Of a stretch of DNA of 64,000 nt, positions 45,203 through 53,788 are shown piece after piece. Positions within the stretch are counted from its first letter, which is position 1, and each line of letters opens with the position of its first letter. Under the pieces are notes generated by a model. That model was not told the origin of the DNA, made no database searches, and was given only the letters and a program-made list of their open reading frames with translations. The DNA comes from an uncultured Myxococcaceae bacterium. Its GTDB lineage: Bacteria; Myxococcota_A; Polyangia; Polyangiales; Ga0077539. The position numbers and the translations under genes were made by a program. Where the stretch lies: positions 29,518 to 93,517 of the forward strand of contig CAMFHP010000019.1 of assembly GCA_945952225.1 (NCBI GenBank), in the 5' to 3' direction.

Positions 45203-45697
45203 ATGTCTGCAACCCACTCCCGTCGCCGCGCGCTCGCGGCCCTCGTCAGCGCGCTGCTGCTGCTCCCCGTGGCGAGCTGTTCGACCGCCCCCGTCGTGAC
45301 GATGTGCGAGGTGCAGGCGTCGAAGATGGGCAACTCGGTGTACCTCTTCCCCGTGGTGTACGTGCGCGTCTACGACGCGGCGCCCTTCGAAGCCACGCCG
45401 ACGATCGCGATCATCAGCGCGGGCGGACAGGTCGTGCGCACCGTGCCCGTTCAAGACGTGCTCGTGGAGTCGGGCGGCGCGTACGTGTGCTTCCGCGAGG
45501 CGATGACCACCACGTCGACGGGCGTCGGCCCCCTCGACCTCGCGGCCCTCGGCACGCTCACCGCCGTGCGCGTGCGCGTGACCATGGCCCTCCGCGACGG
45601 CAGCACGCAGGTGGTCGAGGGCTCTCCCACGTTCGCGCGCACCGTCGACATGTTCCCGCCCAACTTCAGCTGCAACTCCACGCGCTGCGGCCGCTGA
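45203..45697 (+). CDS. Small lipoprotein of the Tad locus
   Basis: The 164-residue product starts at ATG 45203 (GAGGAG at 45187-45192; GTGs at 45179 and 45200 are possible). Signal and lipobox: LAALVSALLLLPVASC. The mature part looks like one beta-sandwich (YLFPVVYVRVYDAAPFEATP, VRVTMALRDGSTQVVEGSP) with Cys near the C-terminus (FSCNSTRCGR). No family recognised; probable periplasmic or outer-membrane accessory. Confidence 0.65.
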   Translation: MSATHSRRRALAALVSALLLLPVASCSTAPVVTMCEVQASKMGNSVYLFPVVYVRVYDAAPFEATPTIAIISAGGQVVRTVPVQDVLVESGGAYVCFREAMTTTSTGVGPLDLAALGTLTAVRVRVTMALRDGSTQVVEGSPTFARTVDMFPPNFSCNSTRCGR

Positions 45698-45768
45698 GCG
45701 CGCGGCGCTCGCCTGAAACTGCATCTCTACACTCCCCGCGGGGCACCGGTGTATAACCGCCGCCGTCG

Positions 45769-46347
45769 ATGACGGAGCGCTTCGCATCTCTCGCCGCGAT
45801 CGTGCTGTGGCTCTGCGCCGCGGGCTGCGCCGCCCGCACGCCCGCACCGCAGGCGCCCACCAACGACCCGATGGCCAGCGTCTCGGGACGTCAGCTCTAC
45901 GAGCAGGGCATCGAGATGGCCCGCTCGGGGGACCTCGTGCGCGCGGAGCAGTACCTCGTCGCGTCGATGCAGCGCGGGCATCCCGAACCCATCGTGCTGC
46001 GGCAATTGATGAACGTGTGCGTGCAGGCCTCGCGCTTTCGCGCGGCGGTGGCGTACGCGCGCCCGTACCTCGAACGGCACCCGCACGAGTGGGCGCTGCG
46101 CTACCTCGTGGGCACCATCCTCGCGGGCCTCGACGAGAACGCCGCCGCGCGACGCGAGATGGAGGCCGTGATCGCCGACAACGCGACGCACGCCGACGCC
46201 CACTTCATGCTCGCGACGCTGCTGCGCGAGCGCTTCAACGACCCCGTGGGCGCCGACGTCCACTACCGGCGATACGTCGAGATCGCCCCCGAAGGTCCGC
46301 ACGCCGAAGAGGCGCGCGCGGGCATGCTCAGGCAGGTCGAGCCATGA
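45769..46347 (+). CDS. TadD-like TPR lipoprotein
   Basis: The 192-residue protein has a lipoprotein signal (IVLWLCAAGC) and about three to four TPR units (LYEQGIEMARSGDLVRAEQYL, LRQLMNVCVQASRFRAAVAYA, RYLVGTILAGLDENAAARREM, AHFMLATLLRERFNDPVGADV). TadD lipoproteins assist secretin assembly. Its stop overlaps the ATG of the next gene by four bases. A TATAAC box at 45752-45757, 12 bases before the ATG, could be a -10 element for an internal promoter. Confidence 0.82.
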   Translation: MTERFASLAAIVLWLCAAGCAARTPAPQAPTNDPMASVSGRQLYEQGIEMARSGDLVRAEQYLVASMQRGHPEPIVLRQLMNVCVQASRFRAAVAYARPYLERHPHEWALRYLVGTILAGLDENAAARREMEAVIADNATHADAHFMLATLLRERFNDPVGADVHYRRYVEIAPEGPHAEEARAGMLRQVEP

Positions 46348-47522
46348 TCCCCAAAGAGGTCTACGAAGAGACGCTGCTGTCGTTTCTCGCGCCCATCCGA
46401 CCCTACCTCGATGACGCCAAGGTGTCGGAGATCATGATCAACGGGCCCGATCAGATCTTCATCGAGAAGGGCGGCAAGCTCATTCTCACCGACGCGCGCT
46501 TCGCGAGCCATGAGGCGCTGCTCTCGGCGCTTCGCAACATGGCGCAGTACGTCGGCAAGATGATCGACGAGGACCACCCCATCCTCGAAGCGCGCCTGCC
46601 CGATGGGTCGCGCATCGAGGCCATCATTCCGCCCGCGGCGCCCGATGGTCCCGACGTCGCGATCCGTCGCTTTTTCAAGGAGACGCTGACGGTCCAGCGC
46701 CTCGTGGATTTCGGCTCCGTGACCCCCGACGCGGCCGCCGTTCTGGAGTGCCTCGTGGCCCTCAAGCAGAACGTCGTGGTCGCAGGCGGAACGGGCTCGG
46801 GCAAGACCTCGCTGCTCAACGCGCTGAGCTCGTTCATTCCCGACGGCGACCGCATCGTGATCATTGAAGACAGCCGTGAGGTGCAGCTCCAGCGGCAGCA
46901 CGTGGTGCAGCTCGAAGCGCGTCCCGGTGATGCGAAGGGCCGGGGCAAGGTCTCGATCCGCGATCTGTTCCGCGCGACGCTGCGTATGCGTCCCGACCGC
47001 ATCGTGGTGGGTGAGATCCGCGGCGGCGAGGCGCTCGATCTGGTGCAGGCCATGACCTCGGGCCACGGCGGGTGCATCACCACGGTGCACGCGACCTATC
47101 CCCACGACACGCTCACGCGCCTCGAGACCATGGCGCTCATGAGCGACGTGGAGCTTCCCCTCTCGGCGCTGAGGCTCCAGCTCGCGAGCGCGGTGAACAT
47201 CATCGTGCAGACGTCGCGACTCGCCGACGGCTCGCGCAAGATCACGCACATCTCCGAGGTGCGCGGCTACGACGCGAAGGACGGCTTCCGCATCACCGAC
47301 CTGTACCTTCGGAAGTTCCAGGGGCGCGACGAGCAGGGCAACCTGATCTCGACGCTGGAGCCCACGGGCGAACTCCCGCTCTGCACCGAGACGGTGCACT
47401 CGTACGGGATGCAGTTTCCCGCGTCGTTCTACGAGGCCGCGCGCGCGCGGGCCGAGATGAGCGGCGTCGATCCGTGGGCGGCGCACCAGGGCCACCACGG
47501 CCACCACGGCGGAGGGCACTGA
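46344..47522 (+). CDS. Second CpaF/TadA secretion ATPase (no FHA domain)
   Basis: The 392-residue ATPase starts at ATG 46344. It has Walker A GGTGSGKTS (Lys154), IIEDSREVQL, Walker B RPDRIVVGEIRGGEA and the His box ITTVHATYP. It lacks the FHA domain and ends in a His-rich tail (HQGHHGHHGGGH). Overall similarity to the first CpaF is clear but well short of identity, so this is an old paralogue. Together they could drive opposite strokes or two fibres. It overlaps both neighbours by one to four bases. Confidence 0.9.
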   Translation: MIPKEVYEETLLSFLAPIRPYLDDAKVSEIMINGPDQIFIEKGGKLILTDARFASHEALLSALRNMAQYVGKMIDEDHPILEARLPDGSRIEAIIPPAAPDGPDVAIRRFFKETLTVQRLVDFGSVTPDAAAVLECLVALKQNVVVAGGTGSGKTSLLNALSSFIPDGDRIVIIEDSREVQLQRQHVVQLEARPGDAKGRGKVSIRDLFRATLRMRPDRIVVGEIRGGEALDLVQAMTSGHGGCITTVHATYPHDTLTRLETMALMSDVELPLSALRLQLASAVNIIVQTSRLADGSRKITHISEVRGYDAKDGFRITDLYLRKFQGRDEQGNLISTLEPTGELPLCTETVHSYGMQFPASFYEAARARAEMSGVDPWAAHQGHHGHHGGGH

Positions 47523-49276
47523 TGGCATCGCCCGCAGCGCCTGGCGCGCAGCGCAACACCGTGACGCTCTCGATCCAGACGGGCGAGAGCGCGAACCCCA
47601 CGGCCACGTTCTCGGCGGCCATGGCCGCGCGCATGGTCACCGTCGGCAGCGGCCCCGCGGCGCACTGGAAGGTCCGCGCCCAGGCCCTCGAACCCCTGCA
47701 CGCCGAGCTCTACTGGGACGGCAACATCCTCTGGGTGCGCAACGGCGGGAGCCTCGGCGGAACGTACGTCTCCGGCGAGCGCGCCGACGATTGGAAGCAG
47801 GTCTTCGACGGCACCGAGATCCTCCTCGGCGCGGCCCGCGTCGTCGCGAAGGTCGTGGGCCCCGACGCGCGCAACCCCGCGGTCGCCAACCCCTCCAGCG
47901 CGCCCGCGAGCGCGGGCTACATCGACGAAGAAGAGAGCACCATGGTGTTCTCCACCGCCGTCGCCATGGGACGCATTCCGCAGGGCGCATCTCCCTCCGC
48001 GCGCCCCGCCACCGTGGCGCCGCCGATGCCCTCGCAATCGCCCGCGGCCATCGGCGCGCCGATGCCCTCGCAGTCCCCCGCTGCGGGCGCGCCAGGGGCC
48101 CCGCAGCGCCCGATGCGCCCCGCGACCGTCGCACCCCCGATGCCCTCGCAGTCGCCCGCTGCGATGGCCCCGCCGCGTCCCTCCGCAGCGCCCGCGCCCC
48201 TCGACGACATTCCGAAGCCCGCGTCGTCGGAGGCCACGGTGATCCGTCAGTCTCCCTACGCGGCCCTCGAAGCCGCGGGGATGCTCGGTCCGCTGCCCGC
48301 CGCGGGCAATCGCAACCCGATGCCGGGGGAGAACCGCACGATCGCACCGGGCTCGGTGAACGTCTCGTCGGTGGTGGTCTCGCCCTCGTCGGTGGGATTG
48401 CCCGCGATGGCGCCGCAGGTGTCGGCCTCGCTCCAGCCCGTGGCGGCGATGCAGCCCATGATGCAACCGGGGATGCAACCCGGGATGCAGCCCAACATGG
48501 GTCCCATGGGGATGCAGCCCAACATGGGTCCCATGGGCATGCAGGGCGCGCCGCCGGGAGCCTCGCAGCCGGGCGCGTACGACGACCCCTTCGGGCCCAT
48601 CGACATTCCGCCGCCGCCGCAGCCGAAGACCGTCGCGGGCACGTCACCGCGCACGCTGGTGCTCGCGGGCATCACGCTCGTGGTGGGGCTCATCGCGGCC
48701 GTGCTCCCGCCGCCGAACCAGCAGCCCGCGCCGCGCAATGGAACGGCGCAGGGCGGAGGCGCCGCGCGCTCGCAGGCCGAGGTGCTCACCCGCGGAGCGC
48801 CCGCGCCCACGACGAACAACATCCTGCAGCTCCCGATCTCGGAGCCCGGACTCGTGGGCGTGATCGTGCCTGCGCCCATTCCGATGACCGACGCGCAGGG
48901 CCGTCCGCGCGCCGCGCCGCCGCCGAACCCGCAGGACCCGATGAAGCTCGCGGCCGAGGCCGTCGCGGCCAACCGCTACGCCGACGCCGTGGTGCTCTAC
49001 GACCGACTCGCCGCGGAGCACCCCGAGGCGCCGCTCTTCCGTCATTTCGCCACCGTGTTGCGCGCCCGCGTGGCGTCGATGCACTGCCAGCCCGGAGCAC
49101 CCGGATGCATTCCCACGAACCCCGCCGCCCCTGCGATGCCCGCCGCGCCGACGCCCCCGGCGCCCACGCCCACGGCCGCACCGACGCCCACGGCCGCGCC
49201 GACGCCTCCGGCACCCGCGCCCACGGCCGCACCGACGCCCGCCGCGAACGGGCAGCCGCCGGTGCCCTCGCGCTAG
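47522..49276 (+). CDS. Pro-rich membrane protein with degenerate FHA domain
   Basis: The 584-residue protein starts at ATG 47522, overlapping the previous stop (TGATG). The N-terminus is FHA-like but degenerate (VTVGSGPAA lacks Arg; ALEPLHAEL lacks Ser; SLGGTYV replaces SSNGT). A 250-residue Pro/Ala/Met/Gln-rich stretch has repeats (PPMPSQSPAA three times, MQPNMGPMG twice). One membrane helix (TLVLAGITLVVGLIAAVL) precedes a TPR-like segment (AAEAVAANRYADAVVLYDRLAAEHPEAP) and a Pro/Thr tail. It may be a scaffold linking ATPase and envelope. Confidence 0.7.
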   Translation: MASPAAPGAQRNTVTLSIQTGESANPTATFSAAMAARMVTVGSGPAAHWKVRAQALEPLHAELYWDGNILWVRNGGSLGGTYVSGERADDWKQVFDGTEILLGAARVVAKVVGPDARNPAVANPSSAPASAGYIDEEESTMVFSTAVAMGRIPQGASPSARPATVAPPMPSQSPAAIGAPMPSQSPAAGAPGAPQRPMRPATVAPPMPSQSPAAMAPPRPSAAPAPLDDIPKPASSEATVIRQSPYAALEAAGMLGPLPAAGNRNPMPGENRTIAPGSVNVSSVVVSPSSVGLPAMAPQVSASLQPVAAMQPMMQPGMQPGMQPNMGPMGMQPNMGPMGMQGAPPGASQPGAYDDPFGPIDIPPPPQPKTVAGTSPRTLVLAGITLVVGLIAAVLPPPNQQPAPRNGTAQGGGAARSQAEVLTRGAPAPTTNNILQLPISEPGLVGVIVPAPIPMTDAQGRPRAAPPPNPQDPMKLAAEAVAANRYADAVVLYDRLAAEHPEAPLFRHFATVLRARVASMHCQPGAPGCIPTNPAAPAMPAAPTPPAPTPTAAPTPTAAPTPPAPAPTAAPTPAANGQPPVPSR

Positions 49277-49953
49277 CGCTGCTGGCCTCGTCGGGCTGCG
49301 CGTCACAGCCGCCGCCCACGCTGTTCCCGGTCACGCTGCGCGTGGTGAGCGACGCGCGTCCGATGCCGGGCGCGCGGGTGCTGCTGCAGAACAACCTCCA
49401 GGGCACGACCGACGCGCAGGGCGCGTTTCGCATGCGCATGGCGGGCATCGAGGGCGCCGTCGTGGCCCTCAAGATCGAGTGTCCCACGGGCTTCACCTCG
49501 CCCGCGGACCCCATCAACGTGACGCTCCGCTCGGCCGTCACCATCGACCGCAACGCGCGCGCGACGGGCATCGAGACCACGGTGCAGTGCCCGCCCGACC
49601 AGCGCATCGCGGCGGTCATCGTGCGCACGCCGAACCGCGCGAACCTCCCGGTGTTCTACCAGGGCCGCGAGATCACGCGCACCGACCTCCAAGGTGTCGC
49701 GCACATGATCTTCAAGGTGCGCCCCAACGAGGCCCTCACGCTGCGCCTCGACACGACGGCGCAACCGCTGCTGCGCCCCGCGAACCCCACGTTCACGATC
49801 AACACGCGCGCGAGCGATGACGTGTACGTGAGCACGCTGAACTTCGAAGAGGCCGCGCCGCCGCGGGTGATCCATCGTCCGTCGGGCCCCGCGGTGCCGG
49901 TGATCCGTCGCATTCCGCCGTCGCGGCGCATGGGCGGCGGCGGCTTCTTCTGA
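49105..49953 (+). CDS. Lipoprotein with regulatory-like beta-sandwich; long overlap with previous gene
   Basis: The clear part is a lipoprotein: LALALLASSGC, then a beta-sandwich of carboxypeptidase-regulatory type (RPMPGARVLLQNNLQGTTDAQGAFRMRM) and more beta strands to RRMGGGGFF. The only in-frame ATG is at 49105, inside the previous gene, giving 282 residues with a long Arg/His/Ala-rich n-region and a 172-base overlap in another frame. No GTG or TTG lies closer to the lipobox. Either this start is real, or a rare start (CTG) or a frameshift from the upstream gene is used. Confidence 0.55.
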   Translation: MHSHEPRRPCDARRADAPGAHAHGRTDAHGRADASGTRAHGRTDARRERAAAGALALALLASSGCASQPPPTLFPVTLRVVSDARPMPGARVLLQNNLQGTTDAQGAFRMRMAGIEGAVVALKIECPTGFTSPADPINVTLRSAVTIDRNARATGIETTVQCPPDQRIAAVIVRTPNRANLPVFYQGREITRTDLQGVAHMIFKVRPNEALTLRLDTTAQPLLRPANPTFTINTRASDDVYVSTLNFEEAAPPRVIHRPSGPAVPVIRRIPPSRRMGGGGFF

Positions 49954-50408
49954 TGGGTGGGCTCCACCGACGCGCGCTGCTCGCGTGCGCCCTCGCAGCG
50001 GCGTGCGTGCGCGAGCGTGAGCCCGTGACACCGGGCGAGACCGTGGCGGCCTTCGTGGCGGCGCTGGAGGCCTCGGCGGGTGATCCCGGCGCGCGTCGGA
50101 GGGTGTACGCGCTGCTGTCGTCGCGGGCGAAGGCAGGGCTCGATGCGCGCGCTGCGCGAGCCTCGCAGGTGTCGGGGCGGAGCTTCGAAGCGTGGGAGAT
50201 GCTCGCGCCGGGGCGCGTGCGGATGCTGCTTCAGTTCGATCCGGGCACGCTTCGCACGCAGGTGCGGGGCGAGCGCGCGATCGTGTCGGTGCGCGGGCGC
50301 AGCGGGGGCAGCGCCGACGTGCCGCTCGTGCGTGAAGAGGGCCGCTGGCGTGTGGATCTCGAGTTGCCGCCGGTGCTCATTCCGCGGGGCAACGATCCGC
50401 GCACGTAG
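49953..50408 (+). CDS. Small lipoprotein, last gene of the Tad cluster
   Basis: The 151-residue protein starts at ATG 49953, overlapping the previous stop (TGATG). Lipobox LAAAC. The mature domain (VAAFVAALEASAGDPGARRRVYALLSSRAKAGL, VSVRGRSGGSADVPLVREEGRWRVDLELPP) has the helix-plus-sheet pattern of NTF2/DUF4878-like lipoproteins. No further function can be inferred. Confidence 0.72.
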   Translation: MGGLHRRALLACALAAACVREREPVTPGETVAAFVAALEASAGDPGARRRVYALLSSRAKAGLDARAARASQVSGRSFEAWEMLAPGRVRMLLQFDPGTLRTQVRGERAIVSVRGRSGGSADVPLVREEGRWRVDLELPPVLIPRGNDPRT

Positions 50409-50441
50409 GCGCGCGCCCCGCTTGCCACGCACCGTGCGGGT

Positions 50442-50541
50442 GTGAAACCGTCTGCGGAAGACGAGTTCCGGCGGCATTGGGTGAGGCCGAGGGTTCGGCC
50501 GTCGCCGCTGGGCGGAGGCGATCGGGTGTGGACGGTTTCAC
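50442..50541. repeat. 11-bp inverted repeat flanking a small gene's leader
   Basis: GTGAAACCGTC (50442-50452) and GACGGTTTCAC (50531-50541) are perfect reverse complements separated by 78 bases; the second copy covers the first codons of the 63-residue gene. It could form a long-range stem or be paired operator half-sites. Confidence 0.45.
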
Positions 50542-50719
50542 GGGCGTGAAGGTGTTCTCGGCGACGCGCGCCAAGGACCGCGAGGAGCTCGGCGAGGTGA
50601 TCACGCGATGGCTGCGCGCGACGCCCAACATCACGGTCGTCGACAAGGTGGTGACGCAGAGCTCGGACCGCGAGTTCCACTGCCTCACGATCACGCTCTT
50701 CTACCGCGACGGCGCGTGA
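50528..50719 (+). CDS. Small conserved-looking protein of unknown function
   Basis: The 63-residue product starts at GTG 50528 with GGAGG nine bases upstream (50514-50518); an in-frame ATG at 50477 lacks one. Sequence VKVFSATRAKDREELGEVITRWL...TVVDKVVTQSSDREFHCLTITLFY is a small alpha/beta protein, similar in look to short proteins that accompany regulators in myxobacteria. No function inferred. Confidence 0.68.
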   Translation: MDGFTGVKVFSATRAKDREELGEVITRWLRATPNITVVDKVVTQSSDREFHCLTITLFYRDGA

Positions 50720-50738
50720 GGCCCGCGGCGCGAGGGCG

Positions 50739-50768
50739 TTGTATTCGCATCGCGCGTCCCCGTACCCT
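50739..50768 (+). promoter_or_regulatory. Candidate promoter of the 50775 gene
   Basis: TTGTAT (50739-50744) and TACCCT (50763-50768) lie 18 bases apart, seven bases before GTG 50775, so the transcript would be leaderless or nearly so. Confidence 0.35.
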
Positions 50769-50774
50769 CCGCGC

Positions 50775-51221
50775 GTGACGAACGACGACGACGCGAACGA
50801 CGACGTGGCTCCGCTCGACGATGCCTGGCTCGACGCGGCCTTCGCGGCGACGCGCGAGGTACGCATCCAGCGCGCGGTGAGCCACACCGACGGACGCACC
50901 GCGCGGGCGAGGGTGATGGTGCTCACGGGCCATGACATCGCGCAGCTCAGGGCGCTGCTGCGCGTGCGCGCGCGCCCTGCGGAGAAGGCCGTCGCGGGCG
51001 AGTGGAGCATGGAGCTTCGCAACACGCGGAGCCGCGTGGCGACGCTGCACGTGGTCGCGTCGCGGTACGTGCGCACCGAGGGAGCGGGCGTGACGTGGGG
51101 CGAGCTGCGCGACGTCGAGACGCTCGTGCGGTGGCTCGACGTGCGGGGCTTTCGCGCGCCCTTCGAAGCGTGGAAGAGCGGCCGCGGGAGCGTGCGCTCG
51201 CCGCGGACCGGTGGGGGCTGA
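50775..51221 (+). CDS. Protein of unknown function
   Basis: The 148-residue product starts at GTG 50775; a longer version from TTG 50739 would overlap the likely promoter. It begins with an Asp-rich segment (TNDDDANDDVAPLDDAWLD), continues with mixed alpha/beta sequence (RARVMVLTGHDIAQLRALLRV, RVATLHVVASRYVRT) and ends Gly-rich. No signal peptide or membrane helix. Not recognised. Confidence 0.6.
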   Translation: MTNDDDANDDVAPLDDAWLDAAFAATREVRIQRAVSHTDGRTARARVMVLTGHDIAQLRALLRVRARPAEKAVAGEWSMELRNTRSRVATLHVVASRYVRTEGAGVTWGELRDVETLVRWLDVRGFRAPFEAWKSGRGSVRSPRTGGG

Positions 51222-51254
51222 TCGGGGATGCGCGACGCGTGACGCGCGCGGTGA

Positions 51255-53270
51255 CTACTTGCCCGTGAAGGGCGCGCTCGTCGGGGGGATCGAGGGACGC
51301 GGCGCTTCGGGGCGCACGGACTCGCTGCGGAACGAGAGGTAGGTCTGATCCTTCAGGCCGCGCTCGTAGTCGTTGAGCAGGCGCATGCCCTCCTGGGGCT
51401 TGAGGCGGTCCTGCTTGATGGCCTGGTCGATCTGCGACTTGATCTTCGAACCGAGCTCGTTGGGGAAGTACTGCGTCATCGCGAGCACCTCGCTCACGGT
51501 GTTCCCCGGAATGGTCTCTTCGATGTAGTAGCCGCGCTCGTCGTCGTCATCGAGAAAGACGTGGACCTCGTTCACGCGGCCGAAGAGGTTGTGCAGGTCG
51601 CCCATGATGTCCTGGTAGGCGCCCGTGAGGCAGATGCCGAGGTAGTAGTTCCCGCGGGTCACGTCGTGGAGCGGGAGCGTCTCGCGCACGTCGTTGAGGT
51701 CGATGAACTTCGACACCTTGCCGTCGGAGTCGCAGGTGATGTCCACGAGCGTGGCCTGCAGCGTCGGGCGCTCGTTGAGCCGATGGATCGGCACGATCGG
51801 AAAGAGCTGCCCCAGCGCCCAGTGATCCAGCAGCGACTGGAACACCGAGAAGTTGCAGATGTGCTGATCCGCGAGCTGCGTGCGCAGGTCGCCGATGTCT
51901 TCGGGCACCTGATCGGGTTCGAGCGTGGCGGCGCGGCGCTCGATGGCCTCGGCGATCTCCCAGTAGAGCTGCTCGACGCGCGACTTCACGCGCAGGTCGA
52001 GAATGCCCAGCTCGAACATCTTCTGACTCTCGTCTTTGATGTCGAGCAGGTCGTGCCAGCTCTCGTTGAGGTTGCGGTCCGAGAGGTGACCCTGGATGTA
52101 CGTGAGGTCGCGCAGGAGCTTGTGATCCGGCGACTCCTGCACGTAGGGCTCCGTGGGCGTCTTCTCGATGGAGCCGAAGGCTTCAACCACCAGCACCGCG
52201 TGGTGCGCGACGGTGGCGCGCCCCGACTCCGAGACCACGCTCGGATGCGGCACGCCCTCTTCGTCGCACACGTCCATGATGTTGTAGACGATGTTGTCGG
52301 CGTACTCCTCGACCGAGTAGTTCATCGACGAGTGGAAGGTCGACCGCGAGCCGTCGTAGTCGACCGCGAGGCCGCCGCCGACGTCGACGTACTCCACCGC
52401 GTGGCCCATCTTGCGGAGCTTCGCGTAGTAGCGCGCCGCCTCGCGCACCGCGCGCTTGATGATGAGAATGTCGGGCACCTGCGAGCCGATGTGAAAGTGC
52501 AGGAGCTTGAACGCCTGCGCCATGCCCGCGTCGGCCATGATCTGCGTGGCTTCGAGAATCTCCGCGGTGGAGAGCCCGAACTTCGCGTTTTCACCGCCCG
52601 ACGTGGCCCACTTGCCGGCGCCCTTCGAGAGCAGGCGCACGCGCAGCCCCACCATGGGCTCGACGCCCATCTCGCGGGCCACGCGCACGATGGCGCGCAC
52701 CTCGGCGAGCTTCTCGGCGATGAGGATCACGCGCTTGCCGAGCTTGCGGCCGATGAGCGCGGTGCGAATGAACGCGTCGTCTTTGTAGCCGTTGCAGACG
52801 ATGAGGGCCTCGGGGTCGCTGTGCTGCGCGAGACCCGCGAAGAGCTCGGGCTTCGAACCCACCTCGAGCCCGTAGTGAAAGGGCTCGCCCGCGGCGAGGA
52901 TCTCTTCGACCACCTCGCGGAGCTGGTTGACCTTGATGGGGAACACCCCGCGGTACGCGCCCTGGTATTTGTTCTCCGCGATGGCCTTCAAGAAGGCCTC
53001 GTTGATCGTGCGGACGCGGTGGTGGAGGATGTCCTGGAAGCGGATGAGCAGCGGCGTCTGCAGGCCCTCTTCGAGCGCCTCGTTCACCACATCGAGGATC
53101 GGGATCTTCGCGCCCTGCGACTGGAGCGGCGCCACCGTGAGGTTGCCATCGGCGGTCACGCCGAAGTAGCCGCTACCCCAGCGGTCGATCATGTAGAGCT
53201 CGTTGGCGTCCTCGGTGGTCCAGGGGGGGGCTTCCTCGCGGTGGGGGAGCGGGGAGTCGTGGTCTTCCAA
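51255..53270 (-). CDS. speA: Biosynthetic arginine decarboxylase
   Basis: The 671-residue PLP enzyme converts arginine to agmatine, the first step of the plant/bacterial route to putrescine and spermidine. PLP Lys113 is in GVFPIKVNQ; the domain also shows LEVGSKPEL, HFHIGSQ, VDVGGGLAVDYDGS and the C-terminal substrate motif (VDITCDSDGKVSKF, LTGAYQDIMGDLHNLFG). Length fits SpeA (about 650). An extended acidic N-terminus and Pro-rich tail (APRPSIPPTSAPF) flank the core. No other polyamine gene is near. Confidence 0.95.
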   Translation of the reverse strand: MEDHDSPLPHREEAPPWTTEDANELYMIDRWGSGYFGVTADGNLTVAPLQSQGAKIPILDVVNEALEEGLQTPLLIRFQDILHHRVRTINEAFLKAIAENKYQGAYRGVFPIKVNQLREVVEEILAAGEPFHYGLEVGSKPELFAGLAQHSDPEALIVCNGYKDDAFIRTALIGRKLGKRVILIAEKLAEVRAIVRVAREMGVEPMVGLRVRLLSKGAGKWATSGGENAKFGLSTAEILEATQIMADAGMAQAFKLLHFHIGSQVPDILIIKRAVREAARYYAKLRKMGHAVEYVDVGGGLAVDYDGSRSTFHSSMNYSVEEYADNIVYNIMDVCDEEGVPHPSVVSESGRATVAHHAVLVVEAFGSIEKTPTEPYVQESPDHKLLRDLTYIQGHLSDRNLNESWHDLLDIKDESQKMFELGILDLRVKSRVEQLYWEIAEAIERRAATLEPDQVPEDIGDLRTQLADQHICNFSVFQSLLDHWALGQLFPIVPIHRLNERPTLQATLVDITCDSDGKVSKFIDLNDVRETLPLHDVTRGNYYLGICLTGAYQDIMGDLHNLFGRVNEVHVFLDDDDERGYYIEETIPGNTVSEVLAMTQYFPNELGSKIKSQIDQAIKQDRLKPQEGMRLLNDYERGLKDQTYLSFRSESVRPEAPRPSIPPTSAPFTGK

Positions 53271-53393
53271 CGTCGTGGTCCTCGTGGCGCGGTGATGGGC
53301 GTTTGCGGGTCGCGCACACCGCCCCCTCTCACCGTGCGGTGCGCCTCGACGGAGGGCATCACTGCACGGCGCCGGGGCGCGCGGCGGGCGCGG

Positions 53394-53422
53394 AATTCAT
53401 CGCAACGTGGCCCCCCCGTCAA
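53394..53422 (-). promoter_or_regulatory. Candidate speA promoter
   Basis: On the minus strand TTGACG (53417-53422) and TGAATT (53394-53399) are 17 bases apart, giving a leader of about 115 bases. The rest of the 276-base gap (53271-53546) holds no gene or repeat that I can see. Confidence 0.45.
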
Positions 53423-53546
53423 GCGACCGCAGACCCCGTCACACCGCGTTCACCCGCAGCGCCCCTCCGCGCCCTCTCCGACGGGTCGACGGGGCCTCTG
53501 CGCGACCCCATCGCCGACCCGCGGAGCGACTCGCTCCCCGTCGCGT

Positions 53547-53723
53547 TCAGCGCCTTCCCTTGAAGCCCATCATCCCCTGCACCACCGACTCGCTGGCCTC
53601 GGCGATCTCCGCGGCTTCGCGCGCCCGGTCGGCGCAGTCTTCACACATCTTCTTCGCGCGTCCGCCGACCTTCACGGTCTTCAGGCTGTCGACCTCTTCG
53701 CCACACTGCTTGCACACGGCCAT
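53547..53723 (-). CDS. Small zinc-ribbon protein
   Basis: The 58-residue product (ATG 53723; GGAGG ten bases upstream) has two CxxC pairs, CKQC at 4-7 and CEDC at 27-30, set to bind one zinc, followed by an Ala/Glu-rich helix and a short GFKGRR tail. Such proteins are common in myxobacteria; function unknown. Its start is 65 bases from the divergent 53789 gene. Confidence 0.7.
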   Translation of the reverse strand: MAVCKQCGEEVDSLKTVKVGGRAKKMCEDCADRAREAAEIAEASESVVQGMMGFKGRR

Positions 53724-53788
53724 GGGGCACGTACCTCCGTCGCACGCGACGATATCAACACCTCGGCACGCCGCGGTACCTTCGCGCG

